Part shown: piece after piece, positions 1 to 5,972 of the stretch
Position numbering within the stretch: position 1 is the stretch's first letter
Layout: every line of letters begins with the position of its first letter
Notes under the pieces: generated by a model
The model's database searches: none
What the model was told of the DNA's origin: nothing
Seen by the model: only the letters and a program-made list of their open reading frames with translations
Made by a program: the position numbers and the translations under genes
Origin: an uncultured Bergeyella sp.
GTDB lineage: Bacteria > Bacteroidota > Bacteroidia > Flavobacteriales > Weeksellaceae
Assembly (NCBI GenBank): GCA_916710115.1
Contig: CAKAOY010000076.1
Span: 1-6,002, forward strand
Reading direction: 5' to 3'
DNA length: 6,002 nt

Positions 1-336
1 ATAAAGTTTTTCAGATGTAGATAATTGTTTGATAACTAAATCTTTACAATGGTTGAATACCTCAGGTGTAGTTGGTAAATTTACTTTTCCCCAGTGGATA
101 GTGTCCCTAGTAGTATCATCTTTTACAATGAATCTATCCTTTGGCGAACGTCCTGTGAAGATACCCGTCTTCACCGATACAGCACCTAAATTGGATATTT
201 CTCCTACCTCGAATCCTTGGTTCTTTTCAGAAATTTCTGCTTGGAAAAGTTTCTCGAAACTTGGGTTATGAACAATCTCTTTGTTTCCTGCAATTCCTAA
301 TTTTTGCAATGCCTCTACGATTTTCGTATTTTTCAT
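1..336 (-). CDS. pckA: Phosphoenolpyruvate carboxykinase (ATP), N-terminal 112 residues, cut by window edge
   Basis: This enzyme converts oxaloacetate and ATP to phosphoenolpyruvate, CO2 and ADP in the cytoplasm, the first committed step of gluconeogenesis. The frame is open from an ATG at 334-336 to the first base of the window. It gives 112 residues beginning MKNTKIVEALQKLGI, so about four fifths of a normal protein of roughly 535 residues lies off the left edge. The diagnostic stretch is residues 50-74, containing GAVSVKTGIFTGRSPKDRF. The GRSPKD segment (R63) matches the conserved substrate-binding arginine region of bacterial ATP-type PckA, and it is followed by DDTTRDT as in the E. coli enzyme. 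The ATP-binding kinase motifs are not in the window. The gene runs in the same direction as the GHMP kinase upstream but is 205 bp away and has its own candidate promoter, so it is probably a separate transcription unit. The family call is firm. Confidence 0.93.
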   Translation of the reverse strand, partial: MKNTKIVEALQKLGIAGNKEIVHNPSFEKLFQAEISEKNQGFEVGEISNLGAVSVKTGIFTGRSPKDRFIVKDDTTRDTIHWGKVNLPTTPEVFNHCKDLVIKQLSTSEKLY

Positions 337-541
337 CTCGTTTGATATTTGTAATAAATAATGATTTTTCAAAGTGAAAAGTTAAGTATTTTATTTCAAA
401 TATCCAAAAATATTTTTAGCATTGATAATCAGTTTATTAAATAAATATAATTTGGAAATAAACCTATTAAAAATATCTGAAAGTAGATAGTATCAAAGGA
501 AATGATAGTCCAAAGTAGGGAATTAACTTTGATTGTAAGCG
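337..541. other. Intergenic spacer between GHMP kinase and pckA
   Basis: This 205-bp A/T-rich gap has no credible coding frame. It carries a candidate pckA promoter at 405-412 and three small inverted repeats close to the end of the kinase gene: TATCA 491-495 with TGATA 503-507, CAAAGT 511-516 with ACTTTG 526-531, and ATCAAAG 492-498 with CTTTGAT 527-533. The last two share bases, so they could only form as alternatives. None is G/C-rich or followed by a clear T tract on the minus strand, so termination after the kinase gene is possible but not demonstrated. Confidence 0.5.
405..412 (-). promoter_or_regulatory. Candidate -7 element for pckA
   Basis: Read on the minus strand this is TATTTTTG, matching the Bacteroidota sigma-factor -7 consensus TAnnTTTG. 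It lies 68 nt before the pckA ATG, which would give a longer leader than at the other promoters in this window. No clear -33 TTTG lies 19-21 nt upstream, and the surrounding DNA is A/T-rich, so a chance match is possible. Confidence 0.4.
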
Positions 542-1444
542 TTATAAAACGACATCTTCATAGTCTAAAACCGTAGTGAATCCTCGCTCGGAAAAATAAT
601 TTTTGTAGTCGGAAAATTTTGTTGAAAGGACGAAATCCCCTCCCCATGCTCCTAGACTTTTCACAAATGAAGGGCAATCAGCAAAATATTTTTCTTTGAT
701 AGTGTTAAGTCTGAGAAAATTAGATAATTTTTTTTCGTGGAGTTTCATTAATTCAGTAAAGTCACCAATATTTTTAGTGTATAGAATATCTTTCGTTATT
801 TCCGAAAAATCGTTTATTAATTTCTGAGATTTGGGTTGAGAGCGATAGAGATTAATTCCTTCTCGGCTGTCTTGTTTTTGATTGAGGTGAATCAAGATAA
901 GTTCATTTTTGAAATTCGGTGAGTAGCGGAGTCTCTCGATGTGTCTTTGGTTATTTTCTAATCGATATAGTATTGCTGAGATTTCTTGGGCTACAGCAAT
1001 ATCGTATCCAGAGCCTCCTAGGGCCATTTTATTGAGCTCAAAGGCATTGATATTAGCCCATCGAGATAGATTTACCATTAGGGTAGAACTGCTTCCCCAC
1101 CCGAAATTTGCAGGAAATTGTAGGTTGGTTTTGATATGATAAGAGGTCTTATCTTTGAATTTATCAAGAGATAATTTTTGGATGATTTGCAGTGTTTTTA
1201 GGATAAACTGAGCAGAAGACGGAATATTGGTCTCAATAATTTTCCAATTTTTGTAATTTATTTTAATTTTTAGCCAAGGCTTATTCTGATGAAAAGCTTC
1301 CCAAAGGATACGATGGGGAGCGGTTGTATTTTCCTCACAAGAAAACTCCTGCCCCAAGCGAGTAGGCACCGCCAGAGCTAATGCCCCATCTAAGATGACA
1401 TATTCCGAAGTGAGCAGGAGTTTTCCCGTAGAGAAAGTTTGCAT
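542..1444 (-). CDS. GYDIA family GHMP kinase (mevalonate/phosphomevalonate kinase-like)
   Basis: The protein has 300 residues and belongs to the GHMP (galactokinase, homoserine, mevalonate, phosphomevalonate) small-molecule kinase superfamily, cytoplasmic. The N-terminus FSTGKLLLTSEYVILDGALALAVP (residues 4-27) is the family start in which substrate-side residues lie. Residues 111-122, PANFGWGSSSTL, are the glycine/serine-rich ATP phosphate-binding loop. Residues 144-150 carry the GSGYDIA signature that names the family. SLGAWGGDFVLS (263-274) is the C-terminal glycine motif. The family is common in flavobacteria, which use the mevalonate pathway, so phosphomevalonate or a related intermediate is a reasonable substrate, but the sequence alone does not prove it. 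The ATG lies only 22 nt after the fabD stop, so it is probably the last gene of the LysM-fabD operon. An eight-T run at 728-735 (A8 in the coding strand) is unremarkable for this composition. The superfamily is sure; the substrate is not. Confidence 0.88.
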   Translation of the reverse strand: MQTFSTGKLLLTSEYVILDGALALAVPTRLGQEFSCEENTTAPHRILWEAFHQNKPWLKIKINYKNWKIIETNIPSSAQFILKTLQIIQKLSLDKFKDKTSYHIKTNLQFPANFGWGSSSTLMVNLSRWANINAFELNKMALGGSGYDIAVAQEISAILYRLENNQRHIERLRYSPNFKNELILIHLNQKQDSREGINLYRSQPKSQKLINDFSEITKDILYTKNIGDFTELMKLHEKKLSNFLRLNTIKEKYFADCPSFVKSLGAWGGDFVLSTKFSDYKNYFSERGFTTVLDYEDVVL

Positions 1445-1459
1445 TAATATTTTATTTAT

Positions 1460-1478
1460 GTTGTAATTATTCTACAAC
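1460..1478 (-). repeat. Small inverted repeat across the fabD stop codon
   Basis: GTTGTA at 1460-1465 pairs with TACAAC at 1473-1478 around a 7-nt loop, and the fabD stop codon (1467-1469) lies in the loop. The stem is only 6 bp and no T run follows in the direction of transcription, so it is not a convincing terminator. At most it could modulate read-through or mRNA processing between fabD and the kinase gene. Confidence 0.25.
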
Positions 1479-2333
1479 TACCTCGTTATTGATTTTCTTA
1501 ATCATACCTTGTAGAGCCTTACCTGGACCTACTTCTACAAAATGAGTTGCCCCATCTTTTATCATATTTTGGATAGATTGAGTCCATTTTACAGAGCCTG
1601 TAAGTTGTGCGATGAGATTTTTCTTAATTTCATCAGCGCTTACAACAGGAGTAGTAGTTATATTTTGATAAACAGGAATTTGGGCATCATTAAAATGAGT
1701 ATTATTAATGGCTTTGGCTAATTGTTCTTGTGCCGATTGCATTAATGGTGAGTGGAAAGCACCATTAACAGGAAGTAGTAAAGCCCTTTTGGCTCCTGCT
1801 TCTTTTAGTTTTATACAAGCCTCTTCTACGGCGGAGACTTCACCAGAGATTACAAGTTGCCCTGGGCAGTTGTAGTTGGCAGGTATCACTATTCCTGTCA
1901 CTTGCTGGCAAATTTCTTCCACTTTTTCATCCGAAAGTCCAAGTATAGCAGCCATTGTTCCTGCTTGAATATCACAGGCTTCTTGCATTGCCTTCGCTCT
2001 TGTAGAAACCAGTTTTAGTCCATCTTCAAAGGAAAGAACTCCACTCACAACCAATGCTGAAAACTCACCAAGAGAGTGTCCAGCAACCATTTTAGCATCA
2101 GAAATATCTAAGGATTTTGCTTTTGCTATGGAGTGGATGAATATAGCAGGCTGAGTAACACTTGTCTGTTTTAAATCTTCATCGGTGCCATTGAACATAA
2201 TATTTAAAATATCAAATCCTAAAATCTCATTTGCAGAGTCCATTAAAGATTTGATGTTTTCATTAGATTCATATAAATCTTTACCCATTCCTACGAATTG
2301 AGCCCCTTGACCAGGGAATACTAATGCTTTCAT
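1467..2333 (-). CDS. fabD: Malonyl-CoA:acyl carrier protein transacylase
   Basis: FabD moves the malonyl group from malonyl-CoA to the acyl carrier protein, supplying extender units for type II fatty acid synthesis in the cytoplasm. The 288-residue product spans the whole acyltransferase fold and is slightly shorter than E. coli FabD. Visible motifs in order are FPGQGAQ (6-12, oxyanion region), QPA (61-63), GHSLGE (85-90) with the nucleophile S87, R112 in STRAKAMQEA (carboxylate-binding arginine), GAFHSPLM (191-198) with catalytic H194, and VGPGKAL (268-274). All expected active-site residues are present. The start is the ATG just before KALVFPGQGAQ, as in homologues. It follows the LysM gene by 45 bp and precedes the kinase gene by 22 bp, all in the same direction. 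I see no TAnnTTTG element in the 45-bp gap, so it is probably co-transcribed. It is not beside other fab genes here, unlike in E. coli. Confidence 0.96.
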   Translation of the reverse strand: MKALVFPGQGAQFVGMGKDLYESNENIKSLMDSANEILGFDILNIMFNGTDEDLKQTSVTQPAIFIHSIAKAKSLDISDAKMVAGHSLGEFSALVVSGVLSFEDGLKLVSTRAKAMQEACDIQAGTMAAILGLSDEKVEEICQQVTGIVIPANYNCPGQLVISGEVSAVEEACIKLKEAGAKRALLLPVNGAFHSPLMQSAQEQLAKAINNTHFNDAQIPVYQNITTTPVVSADEIKKNLIAQLTGSVKWTQSIQNMIKDGATHFVEVGPGKALQGMIKKINNEVVVE

Positions 2334-2378
2334 ATTTTTATTAATAAAGTTGAATTTAATGTTTAAAATATTGGATTA

Positions 2379-4019
2379 TTATGGAACTAATCTAATCACG
2401 CGGTAACCAATATTAATATAAGCACCACCTGCTTTTGCTTTTACAAATTCAAATTTTGTGGCAAGCTGGGTTTGACTTCTGTTGATATTTTTGAAGACCT
2501 CACCTTTCGTATTTTCACGACTGAGAATATCATTCACAATGTCAAAACCGATAACGGCATATTTTGATATATTTTTGCAATATTTTTCTTTATATTGAGC
2601 TATAATTTCTTGCTCAAAAGTACCTTCTATATTGATTTTTCTGTCAATGAGATATATCAAATTTACCTTATAAAGAGCCTCTGATTTTTTGTCAAAACTA
2701 TTCGTATGATATAGACTAAAAGCTTTTATGCCATTGACCTCGTTGGCTAGTTCAATCACTTTATTGGTGAATAGAGTCCCGTCATTATCGTTATTTGATG
2801 CCAAAATGGTAATAATAGGAGCGGGTTTTCCCGTCATCATATTTTTGTCTAGTTGGATTTCATCCGCTGTATTCACGATGTTGATATTTGCATTTTTGAG
2901 TGATTTGCTGAGGTTGTTTTTCAGTGCTTGGGAGATGGATTTGTTATTCCCACTCACGATGAATATTTTTTCGTTGTTATAGCTTTCCTCTACTTCCTTA
3001 GCAATTCTGTTTGCAAAGACAATATCGGCAGTTTCCATTACGATGAGGTTAGGATAGTTGTACAAATCCTCTGAGTTGGCAAATGGAGCGACCACCGGGA
3101 TTTTTTTATTTCCCAAGAAATCCAAAACATCAATAATATTAGATTTAAAGAACGGCCCAAAAATTAGGTCAGTATTCTTTTGATTGATTTGTGAGAGTGA
3201 TTTTTTAAAGGATTGTTCATTTCCCGAGTCAATGATTTTTACATCTAATTGTAATCCATTTCGTGTATTTCTTTCAATTGCTAATAATGCTCCCGAAAGG
3301 AAGTCTGTTGCCATATTTCGGTATTTTTCATCATTGCTATCAAATCCGAAGGGGAGCATTAGTGCCACATTTAGTGCATTGCCATTGGTTTTGGTGTATA
3401 TAGCGTCGTATTTTCGTATTTTTAGTGTAGAGCCTACCTTTAACCCATTAGATAGTTGAGGGTTAAGTTCTGTTAGTTCATCAATACTGATGCCATATTT
3501 GTGGATTATCCCAAAGGTTGTGTCATCGCTTGTTACTTTGTGTAATACATACTGTTGCTCTGCTGTTTTGGTGTTGGTTGGCGTGTTTTTTTCTACGAGA
3601 TAAGGTACGCTGGTAGCCGAGATTGTTTTGGCGTCTTTATATTTGTTAATATTTTCCAGAGGTAGAGAGATTTCTTTGCCTACGGCTATTTTCAGATTCG
3701 GGTTGAGGCGTCTAAGTTCTTCCTCTGTGATACGGAACTGTTTCGTAATGCTGTACAGTGTTTGTTTTTCTTGTAATACGATTCGTCCGATTTTAGTCTC
3801 TATGGGTATGTTTTTTTTTGTATTATCTTTAATATTGATAATTTCTCCAATCTTGAAACCATCCTTTAGTTGAGGATTTTCTTTATAGAGTTCATTAATC
3901 GTAATACCATATTTCTTGGAGATATTATAAGGGGTATCTCCTTTTATGATAGTATGTGATATTTGTGAGAAAGCGAATGAAAAAAATAATAATTTCGCTA
4001 CGATAAAAAAATTCTTCAT
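2379..4019 (-). CDS. Exported protein with three LysM domains and a C-terminal periplasmic-binding-like domain
   Basis: The product has 546 residues. Residues 1-18 form a signal peptide with a hydrophobic core (FFIVAKLLFFSFAFS) and a likely signal peptidase I site AFS|Q at 18/19. There is no lipobox cysteine, so a soluble periplasmic or wall-bound protein is expected. Three LysM repeats follow at about 22-63 (KGDTPYNISKKYGI), 79-120 (QTLYSITKQFRI) and 157-201 (TTFGIIHKYGI), each ending in a NP.L..G..I-type segment. LysM domains bind N-acetylglucosamine glycans such as peptidoglycan. From about 215 (NVALMLPFGFD) to the end, the pattern matches the type 1 periplasmic ligand-binding fold: LIFGPFF 285-291, IPVVAPFANS 307-316, IFIVSG 352-357, YAVIGFDIVNDIL 487-499. 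Databases often label such proteins as ABC-transporter substrate binding, but no permease or ATPase gene is nearby. The domain order resembles LpoA, which pairs a binding-like fold with another module to activate cell-wall synthases; that parallel is inference. It is the first gene of the likely operon with fabD. A nine-A run lies between LysM 1 and 2. Confidence 0.85.
   Translation of the reverse strand: MKNFFIVAKLLFFSFAFSQISHTIIKGDTPYNISKKYGITINELYKENPQLKDGFKIGEIINIKDNTKKNIPIETKIGRIVLQEKQTLYSITKQFRITEEELRRLNPNLKIAVGKEISLPLENINKYKDAKTISATSVPYLVEKNTPTNTKTAEQQYVLHKVTSDDTTFGIIHKYGISIDELTELNPQLSNGLKVGSTLKIRKYDAIYTKTNGNALNVALMLPFGFDSNDEKYRNMATDFLSGALLAIERNTRNGLQLDVKIIDSGNEQSFKKSLSQINQKNTDLIFGPFFKSNIIDVLDFLGNKKIPVVAPFANSEDLYNYPNLIVMETADIVFANRIAKEVEESYNNEKIFIVSGNNKSISQALKNNLSKSLKNANINIVNTADEIQLDKNMMTGKPAPIITILASNNDNDGTLFTNKVIELANEVNGIKAFSLYHTNSFDKKSEALYKVNLIYLIDRKINIEGTFEQEIIAQYKEKYCKNISKYAVIGFDIVNDILSRENTKGEVFKNINRSQTQLATKFEFVKAKAGGAYINIGYRVIRLVP
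3811..3819 (-). repeat. Nine-A homopolymer inside the LysM gene
   Basis: Nine consecutive T on the plus strand read as A9 in the coding strand, across codons for T-K-K-N at residues 67-70 in the linker between the first and second LysM domains. It is the longest mononucleotide run I noticed in the window. A one-base slip would truncate the protein after the first LysM domain. Slippage is only a possibility, and A-rich lysine codons are common in this genome. Confidence 0.9.
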
Positions 4020-4041
4020 TGAAGTAAATAGTATATTTCAG

Positions 4042-4049
4042 CAAAAGTA
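4042..4049 (-). promoter_or_regulatory. Candidate -7 element for the LysM-fabD-kinase operon
   Basis: On the minus strand this reads TACTTTTG, an exact TAnnTTTG match. It ends 22 nt before the LysM ATG, giving a short leader typical of flavobacterial promoters. A T-rich stretch about 20 nt upstream, inside the palindrome at 4068-4079, could serve as a degenerate -33 element. Confidence 0.6.
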
Positions 4050-4067
4050 AAACTTTTTATAATTATA

Positions 4068-4079
4068 TTAAAATTTTAA
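4068..4079. repeat. Perfect 12-bp A/T palindrome between divergent promoters
   Basis: TTAAAATTTTAA is self-complementary and sits 18 nt from the minus-strand -7 element and 13 nt from the plus-strand one, so it covers the -33 regions of both promoters. It may be a shared RNA polymerase contact or regulator-binding site, or simply a product of the A/T-rich composition. Confidence 0.35.
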
Positions 4080-4092
4080 AGGATAATAACCT

Positions 4093-4100
4093 TATTTTTG
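4093..4100 (+). promoter_or_regulatory. Candidate -7 element for mazG
   Basis: TATTTTTG matches TAnnTTTG exactly and ends 20 nt before the mazG ATG. The region about 19 nt upstream is TTAAAA within the palindrome at 4068-4079 and is a poor -33 match. The support is the spacing to the start codon and the similar arrangement on the opposite strand. Confidence 0.55.
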
Positions 4101-4120
4101 CATAATAAAAGTATGAAATA

Positions 4121-4903
4121 ATGAACAGTCGAAAAGATAAAATGGAGGCTTTCGGCAGGCTCCTCGATGTAATGGATGACCTCCGTGAGAAGTGCCCTTG
4201 GGATAAAAAACAAACTCTGCAAAGTCTTCGGCATCTTACTTTAGAGGAAATCTACGAACTTACGGATGCTATACTTGCTGAGGATATGCTCGAGATAAAA
4301 AAGGAGTTGGGAGATGTATTACTCCATTTGATTTTTTATGCTAAAATAGCCTCCGAAAAAGACTATTTTGATATAGGTGATGTTGTTAATTCCTTGGTTG
4401 ATAAACTTATCTTTCGTCATCCTCATATTTATGGTAGTGTCCAAGTACAAGATGAGGAGGATGTAAAACGAAATTGGGAAAAACTTAAACTGAAAGAGGG
4501 AAATAAATCCATTTTGGCAGGTGTCCCAAAAGGGTTGCCAAGTTTGGTGAAAGCCTATCGTATTCAAGATAAAGTAAAAGGTATTGGTTTTGATTTTTCA
4601 ACTCCTAGCGAGGCGTGGCAAAAGGTAGAGGAAGAATTACACGAATACCAGCAGGAAACAGACCTAAAAAAGCGAGAAGAAGAGTTTGGTGATATCCTCT
4701 TTTCATTGATTAATTATGCTAGAATATCGGGAATTAATCCAGATACTGCCCTTGAAAAGACCAATACGAAATTCATCAGTCGTTTTCAGAAGATGGAGGA
4801 AATAGCCCACGAAACGAACCTAAAACTTTCGGATATGAGTTTGCAGGAAATGGATATTCTTTGGGAGAGAGCAAAGAATATTTTAAAACAAAAACAAGAG
4901 TAG
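4121..4903 (+). CDS. mazG: Nucleoside triphosphate pyrophosphohydrolase MazG
   Basis: MazG hydrolyses (d)NTPs to the monophosphate and pyrophosphate, clearing abnormal nucleotides and, in E. coli, influencing (p)ppGpp-related stress responses; it is cytoplasmic. The 260 residues match the usual two-domain length (E. coli about 263). Domain 1 has CPWDKKQT (25-32), EEIYE (42-46) and ELGD (62-65), the EExxE plus ExxD metal-binding set. The linker has FRHPHIYG (98-105) and NWEKLKLKEG (118-127). Domain 2 has VEEELHEY (169-176) and EFGD (188-191). Both metal sites therefore look complete. The ATG at 4121 is preferred over the ATG at 4142 because it fits the promoter spacing and family N-termini. 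A two-codon frame, ATG AAA TAA at 4113-4121, overlaps the start by one base. The gene is divergent from the LysM operon and converges on ctlX, and its final codons form one arm of the terminator. No toxin-antitoxin mazEF genes are adjacent. Confidence 0.96.
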   Translation: MNSRKDKMEAFGRLLDVMDDLREKCPWDKKQTLQSLRHLTLEEIYELTDAILAEDMLEIKKELGDVLLHLIFYAKIASEKDYFDIGDVVNSLVDKLIFRHPHIYGSVQVQDEEDVKRNWEKLKLKEGNKSILAGVPKGLPSLVKAYRIQDKVKGIGFDFSTPSEAWQKVEEELHEYQQETDLKKREEEFGDILFSLINYARISGINPDTALEKTNTKFISRFQKMEEIAHETNLKLSDMSLQEMDILWERAKNILKQKQE

Positions 4904-4919
4904 CTATACTCTTGTTTTT
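4890..4919. terminator. Bidirectional intrinsic terminator shared by mazG and ctlX
   Basis: A perfect 13-bp stem pairs 4890-4902 (AAAAACAAGAGTA) with 4907-4919 (TACTCTTGTTTTT), with loop GCTA at 4903-4906. The plus strand continues with a T-rich tract (4915-4931, broken by few bases), and the minus strand continues TTTTTGTTTTAAAA, so it can end transcripts from both sides. The mazG stop codon (4901-4903) lies at the top of the stem, so the last codons of mazG (QKQE region) double as terminator sequence. It lies 10 nt past the ctlX stop. Confidence 0.88.
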
Positions 4920-4929
4920 TCTTATTTTT

Positions 4930-5853
4930 TTAATTTTTTGGTAGAAATACTTCGGCGAGCATACATCTGGCACTTCCTCCTCCGTTGGTTTCTATGGTAG
5001 TTAGGTCAGCGTAGAGGATTTGGTTATATTTCTCAATTTTTTGGATTTGTTCTTGTGTGAGAGATAGATATGCGGATTGGCTCATTACGAGGAATTTTTC
5101 TCCATTGTTGTTATGGACTTGTAGCATATTTCCTGCGAATTGTTGGAGTTGCGGTTCCGATATTTCTATGATTTCTTTATTTGTTTTTTGTATGGTCTCT
5201 ACTACGGATTTTCTTTCGTTTTCGTCGTCTATGGAGTTTAGGCAGATTACCACATATTGGTCGCCTACACACATCATTACATTAGTGTGGTAGATAGGTA
5301 GTCTCTCTTGCCCTGCGGTTTGATAGGAGTGGAATACAATGGGAGTATAGCCTATTTTTTCACAGAAGTTACGGAAAAGTTGTTCGTCTAATCGTAGGGA
5401 GACGGAGCCGTAAGCGATTTTATTATCGTGGTCAAAAATCATACTTCCAGTTCCTTCAAGGAAGGTGTTTTTGGCTTCGTAGGTAGAGTAGTCAAGGATT
5501 TCGTTTATTTTAAATCCTTCGTTTTTTAGTTGTTCCAATATATCCATTCGTCTTTCGTCTCGTCTATTTGGTGCGAACATAGGGTATAGGATAACTCGTG
5601 CATCGGCACCGAAACTTACCCAATTATTTGGAAAAATAGAGTCGGGAGTGTGTGGCTCTAGAGTATCTTTTACGACAATTACATTGATATCTTTTTTGCG
5701 GAGTTTCTCTACGAACTGCCGAAATTCTACGAGTGCCTTGTCTTGGGTTTCTGTATTCTCGGAATTCACTTGGAAATAATTGTTTTCTGCTGTTTGGGCG
5801 TTGTATCCAAATGCAATAGGTTCTATCATCAATAGAGTATTGGTTGTTTGCAT
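4930..5853 (-). CDS. ctlX: Arginine deiminase-fold hydrolase, citrulline utilisation (CtlX) type
   Basis: The product is a guanidino-group-modifying enzyme of the arginine deiminase/amidinotransferase superfamily, cytoplasmic. Proteins of this type in Bacteroidota are named CtlX and are thought to hydrolyse citrulline. Starting at the ATG 5851-5853 gives 307 residues, opening MQTTNTLLMIEPIAFGYNAQT, which matches how family members begin. A TTG codon 27 nt upstream is in frame but overlaps the promoter element, so I rejected it. Motifs in this numbering are PDSIFPNNWVSF (70-81), FLEGTGSMIFD (131-141, with E133), YHTNVMM (188-194, catalytic H189) and GGGSARCMLAEVF (291-303, catalytic C297). The Cys-His-acidic set is present, so the enzyme is probably active. 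Ornithine or arginine pathway genes are not in the window, so the substrate is inferred from the family; an arginine deiminase or dimethylarginine hydrolase activity remains possible. It is monocistronic as far as can be seen, with its own promoter and a shared terminator. Confidence 0.85.
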   Translation of the reverse strand: MQTTNTLLMIEPIAFGYNAQTAENNYFQVNSENTETQDKALVEFRQFVEKLRKKDINVIVVKDTLEPHTPDSIFPNNWVSFGADARVILYPMFAPNRRDERRMDILEQLKNEGFKINEILDYSTYEAKNTFLEGTGSMIFDHDNKIAYGSVSLRLDEQLFRNFCEKIGYTPIVFHSYQTAGQERLPIYHTNVMMCVGDQYVVICLNSIDDENERKSVVETIQKTNKEIIEISEPQLQQFAGNMLQVHNNNGEKFLVMSQSAYLSLTQEQIQKIEKYNQILYADLTTIETNGGGSARCMLAEVFLPKN

Positions 5854-5877
5854 AGGTTCTATTTTTTTGTATAGTGG

Positions 5878-5885
5878 CAAATATA
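5878..5885 (-). promoter_or_regulatory. Candidate -7 element for ctlX
   Basis: On the minus strand this reads TATATTTG, an exact TAnnTTTG match ending 24 nt before the ATG at 5853. The spacing agrees with the LysM (22 nt) and mazG (20 nt) promoters, which supports both the promoter and the choice of start. Upstream is a T-rich run (5903-5909 on the complement) without a clear TTTG -33 box. Confidence 0.6.
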
Positions 5886-5972
5886 GTAATTTATTTTTCT
5901 GGAAAAAAATCAGATTTTTGTAAGATAAAAGGGCGAAGTTTTTATTAGGAATATTATTGATGTTAAAATTTT

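Noticed and set aside
29..271. Plus-strand open frame of 80 codons
   Set aside because: It is antisense to the pckA start, whose translation carries unmistakable PckA motifs; the plus-strand product has no recognisable features.
524..531. TAACTTTG on the plus strand as a promoter
   Set aside because: It matches TAnnTTTG but would drive antisense transcription into the 3' end of the GHMP kinase gene, has no -33 element, and is more simply one arm of a small inverted repeat.
2728..3873. Three plus-strand frames of 81-91 codons
   Set aside because: They lie antisense inside the LysM gene; their hydrophobic stretches are what the complement of A-rich lysine/asparagine codons yields, and none has promoter or family support.
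4319..4567. Minus-strand frame inside mazG
   Set aside because: It overlaps strongly conserved MazG coding sequence and resembles no known protein.
4121..4903. mazG as part of a mazEF toxin-antitoxin locus
   Set aside because: The flanking genes are an exported LysM protein and an arginine deiminase-fold hydrolase; no small mazE or mazF-like frame is adjacent.
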